Source: Synaphobranchus kaupii
Lineage: Eukaryota; Chordata; Actinopteri; Anguilliformes; Synaphobranchidae
Assembly (NCBI GenBank): GCA_029718625.1
Contig: CM056389.1
Location: 21,981,381-22,045,380 of the forward strand
Length of the DNA: 64,000 bases
Direction: 5' to 3'
Shown: positions 26,158 to 35,300 of the stretch, piece by piece
Layout of the letters: every line of letters starts with the position of its first letter
Numbering within the stretch: position 1 is the first letter of the stretch
Made by a program: the position numbers and the translations under genes
The notes under the pieces: model-generated
What the model was told of the DNA's origin: nothing
Database searches by the model: none
What the model saw: only the letters and a program-made list of their open reading frames with translations

Positions 26158-26207
26158 CCCCAGGCTCGGGGCCGAGGGGCTATCCTTTTACCACCCCGAG
26201 CCCGGGG
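26158..26207 (-). other. 3' UTR stem-loop of the LINE
   Basis: Arms 26158-26171 and 26194-26207 are inverted repeats of 14 bp with one mismatch. In the minus-strand RNA that mismatch is a G-U wobble, so a 14-bp stem forms, with a 22-nt loop. It lies between the ORF stop (26222-26224) and the 3' terminus. Many non-LTR elements without poly(A) tails use a 3' hairpin for recognition by their own reverse transcriptase, so that role is plausible here. The right arm is intact in copy 2 (59981-59994), while the left arm has decayed. Confidence 0.65.
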
Positions 26208-26221
26208 AGGGTTCACCCGGA

Positions 26222-29200
26222 CTATATTTCGGGGCACACCTCCAGTAGCCACGTCACCGTGTCATCATCCAGAACCGACAGACCATGCATCCCACTGGGT
26301 GCCCGATAAATCGGGCAGTCCAGGATGACATGGTCTGCGGTTTGTTCCTCCGCGCCACACTCGCAGGCTGCGCAAGAAGCCAAGCCCCATCTGTGCATCG
26401 ATGAGCGGAAGCGCCCAACGCCGGTCCGGAGGCGGTTAAGCCTCACCCATGCCAGTCTAGGCAGGTCCACCCCAATAGGGGGAAAACCGACGTCTGGGAT
26501 GAAGCCACGGAGTCTAGAGGTGTTCTCCTCCCACTCCGTGCTCCAGATGTAATCCGCCCACCGTGCCGCACTGATGTTAAGATCACTGCATTGCTGCAGG
26601 AATTCCTGTGCGGCAGGCACAAATGGGTGTCTCGACTTAAGGCGCCGGGGAGGCTCAGCAATTACAGTGAGCCTTTCGTGGAGCAGATGGTTTGGCTCCA
26701 CGGCCCGGCACGCGAGACGTGCTGTGGCTCCCGCGCGGCGAAGCCCAGCGGGCTGGATGCCTGCAAGAATGGAAAGATTGTCCACGGGAGTGGGACGCAG
26801 GCATCCTGTCACGATGCGCAAGGCTTCGTTAATGGGCGTATCGATGAGGCGGGTGTGGGCACTGCGACACCATACCGGTGCGCAGTACTCACTAGTCGAG
26901 TAAACAAGGGCCAGGGCTGCCGTACGCAATGTTTTTGCGTCGGCGCCCCAGCCTGACCCGACAAGTCGCCTCATCAATGCCACACGAGATGTTAACTTCT
27001 TGCGCAGTGACTCAAGGTGTCGGCGAAACGTGAGCGACCTGTCCAATGTCACACCGAGGTAAATTGGCTCAGCGCAGCATGGCAGGGGTGTTCCGCCAAT
27101 ATATATTCTGAGCTCACGTTTAGCCTCCCTGTTGTTAAGATGGAAGGCCGCCGACACCGTCTTTGCCTCGCTGAGCTTCAACCTCCATTTCCGGAGGTAT
27201 GCCACTAGTGTCTGCATGTCCTGGCTCAAAGTCCCCTCCAATGACTGCCAGTCTCCAGCGGAGTACACCAATGCGAGGTCATCCGCATAGGCATACTTCC
27301 GCGAGACTGTATCAGGCAAGTCATAGGTGTAGATATTATAGAGGAGGGGGGCCAGGACAGATCCCTGGGGGACGCCGTTCTTGAGGCGTCGTAACCTGCT
27401 TTGCTGTCCGCTACCGGTGGTGAGGTTAAAGCTGCGATTTCGGACAAGCTCCAGGATCATACTGACCATGTGCCTGTCCGGCAGCAAGCGGAGCAGCTTG
27501 CAGGTGAGGCCGCGGTGCCATACGGTATCATAGGCAGCCGTCAGATCGACAAAAACGGCTCCGGCCTTCTTCTTAAACGAAAAGCTGTCCTCGATGTCTT
27601 GAGTCATCAAAGTGACTTGGTCTACGGTCGATCTCCCGCGTCGGAACCCGGCCTGCTCCCGAGGGAGCAGCGGGTCGACGATCGGTTCGACGCGGGCGTA
27701 GATAAGACGCTCGAGGATCTTGAAGGGGATGCAGAGCAAGGAGATGGGACGGTAGCTCTTAGGATCCCCTTCAGGCTTATTCGGTTTAGGGATCGCGACA
27801 ACTAGGGCTCTTCTCCAGATTTTGGGGATCTTGAGTTGGCGCAAGCAGGAAGAGAGGAAAGCTCTTAACCAGGACTTCAGGGCAGGTGCGGCATGGAGTA
27901 TAAGCTCCGGGCAGATGGAATCAGGGCCCGGAGCTTTTCCTGGCTTTAGGTGCTGGAGGGCGGCAGCGAACTCCTCCGGTGTAAATTCACCGGAGATGTT
28001 ATCGCTGCTAGATGTTGGGGCCCTCCAGAGGTCAGACACTTCTTTTGACACGAGTCGTGATGACTCGCGGTCTTTACCCTCGTATACCCCATTTTTCACA
28101 AATTGTGATGCGATTTTATTTGCAGAAATGGGGCAGTGACGAGGGGAGTGTCTTGACCTGCCAGTGAGGTTGTTCAGGATACTCCATGCCTTGCGGCTGG
28201 AGTGCGAGAAGTCGATGGAATTGACAGCCTCCTCCCAGCGCTCTTGTCTCCTCCGGCCGAGTCTTGACAACAGGGCTGTAGCAGCCCTGTTTGACTCGGT
28301 ACCGGCAGGAGCTCGAAGGAAAACGTGGTAGAGGTTCTCGCACTCCGCATCCCAGCACGGTTTGTAGCTATTGCGACGTCCGCGTGGGATGGATTTCTTG
28401 GCCGCTTTCACTAACATGCCGCAGAAGTCCCGATATGCCTCATCCACGTTGTTGGTATTAGGCGATGGGAGACGCCACGTGGATTTGTTAGTGAGGAGGC
28501 GGAAGCGTTTCCAATTGGCCTTACGGAAATTCCATCGCTTCACCGGCTCACTCGGGATAGAGTCCACGAGTTTAGGCACGGTTATCAGCGATGGTCGATG
28601 TTGGGACCGCGGGAACTTTCCGAGCACACGTCTGTCCGGGAGCCGGTTGTCTGCACCGACACTCGCAAATGCCACGTCAGGATTCGTCCCAGTGTTCCAG
28701 CGACCGGAGAGAAAACTGGCTGCACCCTTTGGATCGTATAACAGGGCCAGGCAGTTATTAGCTGCCCAAGCAGCCAGGTTCTCTCCGTTGAGTGTGTTGG
28801 TATTATACCCCCAGTCTTCATGCTGACAGTTAAAGTCGCCAGCATAGAGACAGGGGTGGGGGAACACCGGGACAGACACCGGCGTGAATCGCGAGGGGGG
28901 AGGCTTGTAGACGTTTACGATTTTAAAACCGGCAACGTCCACGCACAACCACTCAATCTCCGAGCCAGCCGGAGATTGATCGGCGAGAGTCCAGCTCAGC
29001 CTTTCATGTACAAACGTGGCAAGGCCGTGTTTCCTGCTTAGGATAGACCCAGCTAGTGTGAAATTTGGTAATACTAGCTTGTCTGCTGAAACGCAGTGGG
29101 TCTCCTGGAGGAGGATGACGAGGGCCTTGGTGGTATAGGCCAGCTGCTCGATGACGCTGATCTTGTTGGAGGTGAGTCCTTCGGTGTTCAGCTGCAGTAT

Positions 29201-29326
29201 TCTGGGTTGGAGGCCAGCGGAGTAAGCACCACCGGCTCTCCTCCCCGACTGCAGCCGAGCACCAGCCCGGGTGAGGGCCCTTGATTGGCAAATTTTGTTT
29301 CGCTTATGACTGCGATTGGCAGTCAT
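26222..29326 (-). CDS. LINE endonuclease/reverse transcriptase polyprotein, intact
   Basis: This 1034-residue protein should nick target DNA and copy the element RNA at the nick. Residues about 42-250 form an AP-type endonuclease: N47 in QLNTEG, E75 in LLQETH, D164/N166 in GDFN, D217 in NPDVAF, and H243 in SQHRP. A linker rich in basic residues follows. Reverse transcriptase spans about 460-770, with KPGKAPGPDS, D594 in FVDLTAAYD, GVPQGSVLAP and the YADD box with D682/D683. A thumb/connection region follows, ending in a CCHC finger (C985, C988, C990, H999, C1004). The first ATG is the only methionine before residue 303, so it must be used if the endonuclease is translated from an AUG. That ATG lies inside the predicted 5' ribozyme. 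The frame has no stop or frameshift, so the protein is potentially functional; expression is not shown. Confidence 0.93.
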   Translation of the reverse strand: MTANRSHKRNKICQSRALTRAGARLQSGRRAGGAYSAGLQPRILQLNTEGLTSNKISVIEQLAYTTKALVILLQETHCVSADKLVLPNFTLAGSILSRKHGLATFVHERLSWTLADQSPAGSEIEWLCVDVAGFKIVNVYKPPPSRFTPVSVPVFPHPCLYAGDFNCQHEDWGYNTNTLNGENLAAWAANNCLALLYDPKGAASFLSGRWNTGTNPDVAFASVGADNRLPDRRVLGKFPRSQHRPSLITVPKLVDSIPSEPVKRWNFRKANWKRFRLLTNKSTWRLPSPNTNNVDEAYRDFCGMLVKAAKKSIPRGRRNSYKPCWDAECENLYHVFLRAPAGTESNRAATALLSRLGRRRQERWEEAVNSIDFSHSSRKAWSILNNLTGRSRHSPRHCPISANKIASQFVKNGVYEGKDRESSRLVSKEVSDLWRAPTSSSDNISGEFTPEEFAAALQHLKPGKAPGPDSICPELILHAAPALKSWLRAFLSSCLRQLKIPKIWRRALVVAIPKPNKPEGDPKSYRPISLLCIPFKILERLIYARVEPIVDPLLPREQAGFRRGRSTVDQVTLMTQDIEDSFSFKKKAGAVFVDLTAAYDTVWHRGLTCKLLRLLPDRHMVSMILELVRNRSFNLTTGSGQQSRLRRLKNGVPQGSVLAPLLYNIYTYDLPDTVSRKYAYADDLALVYSAGDWQSLEGTLSQDMQTLVAYLRKWRLKLSEAKTVSAAFHLNNREAKRELRIYIGGTPLPCCAEPIYLGVTLDRSLTFRRHLESLRKKLTSRVALMRRLVGSGWGADAKTLRTAALALVYSTSEYCAPVWCRSAHTRLIDTPINEALRIVTGCLRPTPVDNLSILAGIQPAGLRRAGATARLACRAVEPNHLLHERLTVIAEPPRRLKSRHPFVPAAQEFLQQCSDLNISAARWADYIWSTEWEENTSRLRGFIPDVGFPPIGVDLPRLAWVRLNRLRTGVGRFRSSMHRWGLASCAACECGAEEQTADHVILDCPIYRAPSGMHGLSVLDDDTVTWLLEVCPEI

Positions 29327-29372
29327 AAGTTACTGACGGGGGACACCACGAGAAGGTGTTTGCCATGTCCCC
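29286..29372 (-). ncRNA. HDV-like self-cleaving ribozyme at the LINE 5' end (predicted)
   Basis: The first 87 nt of the element can be folded by hand into the HDV-type nested double pseudoknot in the right order. P1 is GGGGACA (29366-29372) with UGUCCCC (29339-29345). P2 is UGGCAAA (29359-29365) with UUUGCCA (29286-29292). P3 is ACC (29355-29357) with GGU (29345-29347), closing loop UUCUCGU; one base is shared between the P1 and P3 options. P4 is CUUAUGACUG (29320-29329) with CAGUCAUAAG (29303-29312). P4 is followed at once by C-G-A-A, where the C at 29302 would be the catalytic cytosine. Cleavage before the first G would give exactly the observed 5' end. HDV-like ribozymes at 5' ends are known for R2 and several other non-LTR elements. 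The joining segment before P2 is longer than in the viral ribozyme, and I could not establish P1.1. Self-cleavage is inferred, not shown. Confidence 0.75.
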
Positions 29373-29373
29373 A

Positions 29374-29384
29374 TGAGAAAGGCT
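29374..29384. repeat. Target-site duplication of LINE copy 1 (right)
   Basis: This is the second copy of TGAGAAAGGCT, abutting the LINE 5' end with one unassigned base at 29373. The array continues from here in register. Confidence 0.9.
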
Positions 29385-29399
29385 GCTTGTGAGTGACAC

Positions 29400-32300
29400 A
29401 GGAGGGCTGAGCTGGACTTGAGGAGGGCTGCTTGTGAGTGGCACAGGAGGGCTGAGCTGGACTTGATGAGGGCTGAGCTGGACCTGAGGAGGGCTGCTTG
29501 TGAGTGACACAAGAGGGCTGAGCTAGACCTGAGGAGGGCTGAGCTGGACTTGAGGAGGGCTGCTTGTGAATGGCACAGGAGGGCTGAGCTGGACCTGAGG
29601 AGGGCTGAGCTGGACTTGAGAAAGGCTGCTTGTGAGTGACACAGGAGGGCTGAGCTGGACTTGAGGAGGGCTGCTTGTGAGTGGCACAGGAGGGCTGAGC
29701 TGGACTTGATGAGGGCTGAGCTGGACCTGAGGAGGGCTGCTTGTGAGTGACACAAGAGGGCTGAGCTGGACCTGAGGAGGGCTGCTTGTGAGTGACACAG
29801 GAGGGCTGAGCTGGACTTGAGGAGGGCTGCTTGTGAGTGACACAGTAGGGCTGAGCTAGACCTGAGGACGGCTGAGCTGGACCTGAGGAGGGCTGCTTGT
29901 GAGTGACACAAGAGGGCTGAGCTAGACCTGAGGAGGGCTGAGCTGGACTTGAGGAGGGCTGCTTGTGAATGGCACAGGAGGGCTGAGCTGGACCTGAGGA
30001 GGGCTGAGCTGGACTTGAGAAGGGCTGCTTGTGAGTGACACAGGAGGGCTGAGCTGGACTTGAGGAGGGCTGCTTAGTGGCACAGGAGGGCTGAGCTGGA
30101 CTTGATGAGGGCTGAGCTGGACTTGAGAAGGGCTGCTTGTGAGTAGCACAGGAGGGCTGAGCTGGACCTGAGGAGGGCTGCTGGTGAGTGGCACAGGAGG
30201 GCTGAGCTGGACCTGAGGAGGGCTGCTTGTGAGTGGCACAGGAGGGCTGAGCTGGACTTGAGGAGTGCTGCTTGTGAGTGGCACAGGAGGGCTGAGCTGG
30301 ACCTGAGGAGGGCTGCTGTTTGTGAGTGGCACAGGAGGGCTGAGCTAGACCTGAGGAGGGCTGAGCTGGACTTGAGGAGTGCGGCTTGTGAGTGACACAG
30401 GAGGGCTGAGCTAGACCTGAGGAGGGCTGAGCTAGACCTGAGGAGGGCTGAGCTGGACCTGAGGAGGGCTGCTGTTTGTGAGTGGCACAGGAGGGCTGAG
30501 CTAGACCTGAGGAGGGCTGAGCTGGACTTGAGGAGGGCTGCTTGTGAGTGGCACATTAGGGCTGAGCTAGACCTGAGGAGGGCTGCTTGTGAGTGACACA
30601 GGAGGGCTGAGCTGGACCTGAGGAGGGCTGAGCTGGACTTGAGGAGGGCTGCTTGTGAGTGACACAGGAGGGCTGAGCTAGACCTGAGGAGGGCTGAGCT
30701 GGACTTGAGAAGGGCTGCTTCTGAGTGACACAGGAGGGCTGAGCTGGACTTGAGGAGGGCTGCTTGTGAGTGGCACAGGAGGGCTGAGCTGGACTTGATG
30801 AGGGCTGAGCTGGACCTGAGGAGGGCTGCTGTTTGTGAGTGGCACAGGAGGGCTGAGCTGGACCTGAGGACGGCTGCTGGTGAGTGGCACAGGAGGGCTG
30901 AGCTGGACCTGAGGAGGGCTGCTGTTTGTGAGTGGCACAGGAGGGCTGAGCTGGTCCTGAGGAGGGCTGCTTGTGAGTGACACAGGAGGGCTGAGCTGGA
31001 CCTGAGGAGGGCTGCTTGTGAGTGACACAGGAGGGCTGAGCTGGACTTGAGGAGGGCTGCTTGTGAGTGACACAGGAGGGCTGAGCAAGACCTGAGGAGG
31101 GCTGAGCTGGACTTGAGGAGTGCTGCTTGTGAGTGACACAGGAGGGCTGAGCTAGACCTGAGGAGGGCTGAGCTGGACTTGAGGAAGGCTGCTTCTGTGT
31201 GGCACAGGAGGGCTGAGCTGGACCTGAGGAGGGCTGCTTGTGAGTGACAGAGGAGGGCTGAGCTAGACCTGAGGATGGCTGAGCTGGACTTGAGAAGGGC
31301 TGCTTGTGAGTGACACAGGAGGGCTGAGCTGGACTTGAGGAAGGCTGCTTAGTGGCACAGGAGGGCTGAGCTGGACTTGATGAGGGCTGAGCTGGACTTG
31401 AGAAGGGCTGCTTGTGAGTGACACAGGAGGGCTGAGCTGGACTTGATGAGGGCTGAGCTGGACTTGAGAAGGGCTGCTTGTGAGTGGCACAGGAGGGCTG
31501 AGCTGGACCTGAGGAGGGCTGAACTGGACTTAATGAGGGCTGCTTGTGAGTGACACAGGAGGGCTGAGCTGGACCTGAGGAGGGCTGAGCTGGACTTGAT
31601 GAGGGCTGCTTGTGAGTGACACAGGAGGGCTGAGCTGGTCCTGAGGAGGGCTGCTTGTGAGTGACACAGGAGGGCTGAGCTGGACCTGAGAAGGGCTGCT
31701 TGTGAGTGGCACAGGAGGGCTGAGCTGGACTTGAGGAGTGCTGCTTGTGAGTGACACAGGAGGGCTGAGCTAGACCTGAGGAGGGCTTCTTGTGAGTGAC
31801 ACAGGAGGGCTGAGCTGGACCTGAGGAGGGCTGAGCTGGACTTGAGGAGGGCTGCTTGTGAGTGACACAGGAGGGCTGAGCTAGACCTGAGGAGGGCTGA
31901 GCTGGACTTGAGAAGGGCTGCTTGTGAGTGACACAGGAGGGCTGAGCTGGACTTGAGGAAGGCTGCTTGTGAGTGGCACAGGAGGGCTGAGCTGGACGTG
32001 ATGAGGGCTGAGCTGGACCTGAGGAGGGCTGCTGTTTGTGAGTGGCACCGGAGGGCTGAGCTGGACCTGAGGAGGGCTGAACTGGACTTAATGAGGGCTG
32101 CTTGTGTGTGACACAGGAGGGCTGATCTGGACCTGAGGAGGGCTGCTTGTGAGTGACACAGGAGGGCTGAGCTGGACCTGAGGAGGGCTGCTTGTGAGTG
32201 ACACAAGAGGGCTGAGCTGGACCTGAGGAGGGCTGCTTGTGAGTGACACAGGAGGGCTGAGCTGGACTTGAGGAGGGCTGCTTGTGAGTGACACAGGAGG

Positions 32301-35300
32301 GCTGAGCTGGACCTGAGGAGGGCTGCTTGTGAGTGACACAGGAGGGCTGAGCTAGACCTGAGGAGGGCTGAGCTGGACCTGAGGAGGGCTGCTTGTGAGT
32401 GACACAGGAGGGCTGAGCTAGACCTGAGGAGGGCTGAGCTGGACTTGAGGAGGGCTGCTTGTGAATGGCACAGGAGGGCTGAGCTGGACCTGAGGAGGGC
32501 TGAGCTGGACTTGAGAAAGGCTGCTTGTGAGTGACACAGGAGGGCTGAGCTGGACTTGAGGAGGGCTGCTTGTGAGTGGCACAGGAGGGCTGAGCTGGAC
32601 TTTATGAGGGCTGAGCTGGAACTGAGGAGGGCTGCTTGTGAGTGACACAAGAGGGCTGAGCTGGACCTGAGGAGGGCTGCTTGTGAGTGACACAGGAGGG
32701 CTGAGCTAGACCTGAGGAGGGCTGCTTGTGAGTGACACAGGAGGGCTGAGCTGGACCTGAGGAGGGCTGAGCTGGACTTGAGGAGGGCTGCTTGTGAGTG
32801 ACACAGGAGGGCTGAGCTAGACCTGAGGAGGGCTGAGCTGGACTTGAGAAGGGCTGCTTGTGAGTGACACAGGAGGGCTGAGCTGGACTTGAGGAAGGCT
32901 GCTTGTGAGTGGCACAGGAGGGCTGAGCTGGACGTGATGAGGGCTGAGCTGGACCTGAGGAGGGCTGCTGTTTGTGAGTGGCACCGGAGGGCTGAGCTGG
33001 ACCTGAGGAGGGCTGAACTGGACTTAATGAGGGCTGCTTGTGAGTGACACAGGAGGGCTGATCTGGACCTGAGGAGGGCTGCTTGTGAGTGACACAGGAG
33101 GGCTGAGCTGGACCTGAGGAGGGCTGCTTGTGAGTGACACAAGAGGGCTGAGCTGGACCTGAGGAGGGCTGCTTGTGAGTGACACAGGAGGGCTGAGCTG
33201 GACTTGAGGAGGGCTGCTTGTGAGTGACACAGGAGGGCTGAGCTGGACCTGAGGAGGGCTGCTTGTGAGTGACACAGGAGGGCTGAGCTAGACCTGAGGA
33301 GGGCTGAGCTGGACCTGAGGAGGGCTGCTTGTGAGTGACACAGGAGGGCTGAGCTAGACCTGAGGAGGGCTGAGCTGGACTTGAGGAGGGCTGCTTGTGA
33401 ATGGCACAGGAGGGCTGAGCTGGACCTGAGGAGGGCTGAGCTGGACTTGAGAAAGGCTGCTTGTGAGTGACACAGGAGGGCTGAGCTGGACTTGAGGAGG
33501 GCTGCTTGTGAGTGGCACAGGAGGGCTGAGCTGGACTTGATGAGGGCTGAGCTGGACCTGAGGAGGGCTGCTTGTGAGTGACACAAGATGGCTGAGCTGG
33601 ACCTGAGGAGGGCTGCTTGTGAGTGACACAGGAGGGCTGAGCTGGACTTGAGGAGGGCTGCTTGTGAGTGACACAGTAGGGCTGAGCTAGACCTGAGGAG
33701 GGCTGAGCTGGACCTGAGGAGGGCTGCTTGTGAGTGACACAAGAGGGCTGAGCTAGACCTGAGGAGGGCTGAGCTGGACTTGAGGAGTGCTGCTTGTGAG
33801 TGACACAGGAGGGCTGAGCTAGACCTGAGGAGGGCTGAGCTGGACTTGAGGAAGGCTGCTTCTGTGTGGCACAGTAGGGCTGAGCTGGACCTGAGGAGGG
33901 CTGCTTGTGAGTGACAGAGGAGGGCTGAGCTAGACCTGAGGATGGCTGAGCTGGACTTGAGGAGTGCTGCTTGTGAGTGACACAGGAGGGCTGAGCTAGA
34001 CCTGAGGAGGGCTGAGCTGGACTTGAGAAGGGCTGCTTGTGAGTGACACAGGAGGGCTGAGCTTGACTTGAGGAAGGCTGCTTAGTGGCACAGGAGGGCT
34101 GAGCTGGACTTGATGAGGGCTGAGCTGGACTTGAGAAGGGCTGCTTGTGAGTGACACAGGAGGGCTGAGCTGGACTTGATGAGGGCTGAGCTGGACTTGA
34201 GAAGGGCTGCTTGTGAGTGGCACAGGAGGGCTGAGCTGGACCTGAGGAGGGCTGCTGTTTGTGAGTGGCACCGGAGGGCTGAGCTGGACCTGAGGAGGGC
34301 TGAACTGGACTTAATGAGGGCTGCTTGTGAGTGACACAGGAGGGCTGAGCTGGACCTGAGGAGGGCTGAGCTGGTCCTGAGGAGGGCTGCTTGTGAGTGA
34401 CACAGGAGGGCTGAGCTGGACCTGAGAAGGGCTGCTTGTGAGTGACACAGGAGGGCTGAGCTAGACCTGAGGAGGGCTGAGCTGGACTTGAGAAGGGCTG
34501 CTTGTGAGTGACACAGGAGGGCTGAGCTGGACTTGAGGAAGGCTGCTTGTGAGTGGCACAGGAGGGCTGAGCTGGACGTGATGAGGGCTGAGCTGGACCT
34601 GAGGAGGGCTGCTGTTTGTGAGTGGCACCGGAGGGCTGAGCTGGACCTGAGGAGGGCTGAACTGGACTTAATGAGGGCTGCTTGTGAGTGACACAGGAGG
34701 GCTGATCTGGACCTGAGGAGGGCTGCTTGTGAGTGACACAGGAGGGCTGAGCTGGACCTGAGGAGGGCTGCTTGTGAGTGACACAAGAGGGCTGAGCTGG
34801 ACCTGAGGAGGGCTGCTTGTGAGTGACACAGGAGGGCTGAGCTGGACTTGAGGAGGGCTGCTTGTGAGTGACACAGGAGGGCTGAGCTGGACCTGAGGAG
34901 GGCTGCTTGTGAGTGACACAGGAGGGCTGAGCTAGACCTGAGGAGGGCTGAGCTGGACCTGAGGAGGGCTGCTTGTGAGTGACACAGGAGGGCTGAGCTA
35001 GACCTGAGGAGGGCTGAGCTGGACTTGAGGAGGGCTGCTTGTGAATGGCACAGGAGGGCTGAGCTGGACCTGAGGAGGGCTGAGCTGGACTTGAGAAAGG
35101 CTGCTTATGAGTGACACAGGAGGGCTGAGCTGGACTTGAGGAGGGCTGCTTGTGAGTGGCACAGGAGGGCTGAGCTGGACTTGATGAGGGCTGAGCTGGA
35201 CCTGAGGAGGGCTGCTTGTGAGTGACACAAGAGGGCTGAGCTAGACCTGAGGAGGGCTGAGCTGGACTTGAGGAGGGCTGCTTGTGAATGGCACAGGAGG

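Larger units (their letters stand above)
26121..29372 (-). mobile_element. Complete APE-type non-LTR retrotransposon (LINE copy 1)
   Basis: A 3252-bp element lies in the satellite array on the minus strand. From its 5' end it has a ribozyme-like leader, a single ORF of 1034 codons, a 3' UTR of about 100 bp with a stem-loop, and a terminus ACGCAGAAGA without a poly(A) tail. Both ends are fixed by the 11-bp target duplication and by comparison with the second copy at 54682-60030, which ends at the same bases. Domain order (endonuclease, reverse transcriptase, CCHC finger, no separate ORF1) fits the RTE-X/Jockey-like part of the non-LTR tree; I cannot place the clade more exactly from reading alone. 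Full length, an open frame and a clean duplication suggest a young insertion. Confidence 0.95.

Noticed and set aside
26325..29284. Plus-strand open frames across LINE copy 1 (for example 26574-26903, 27401-27805, 28371-28826)
   Set aside because: They are antisense shadows of the LINE coding frame, without domains of their own; the same shadows recur antisense to copy 2.
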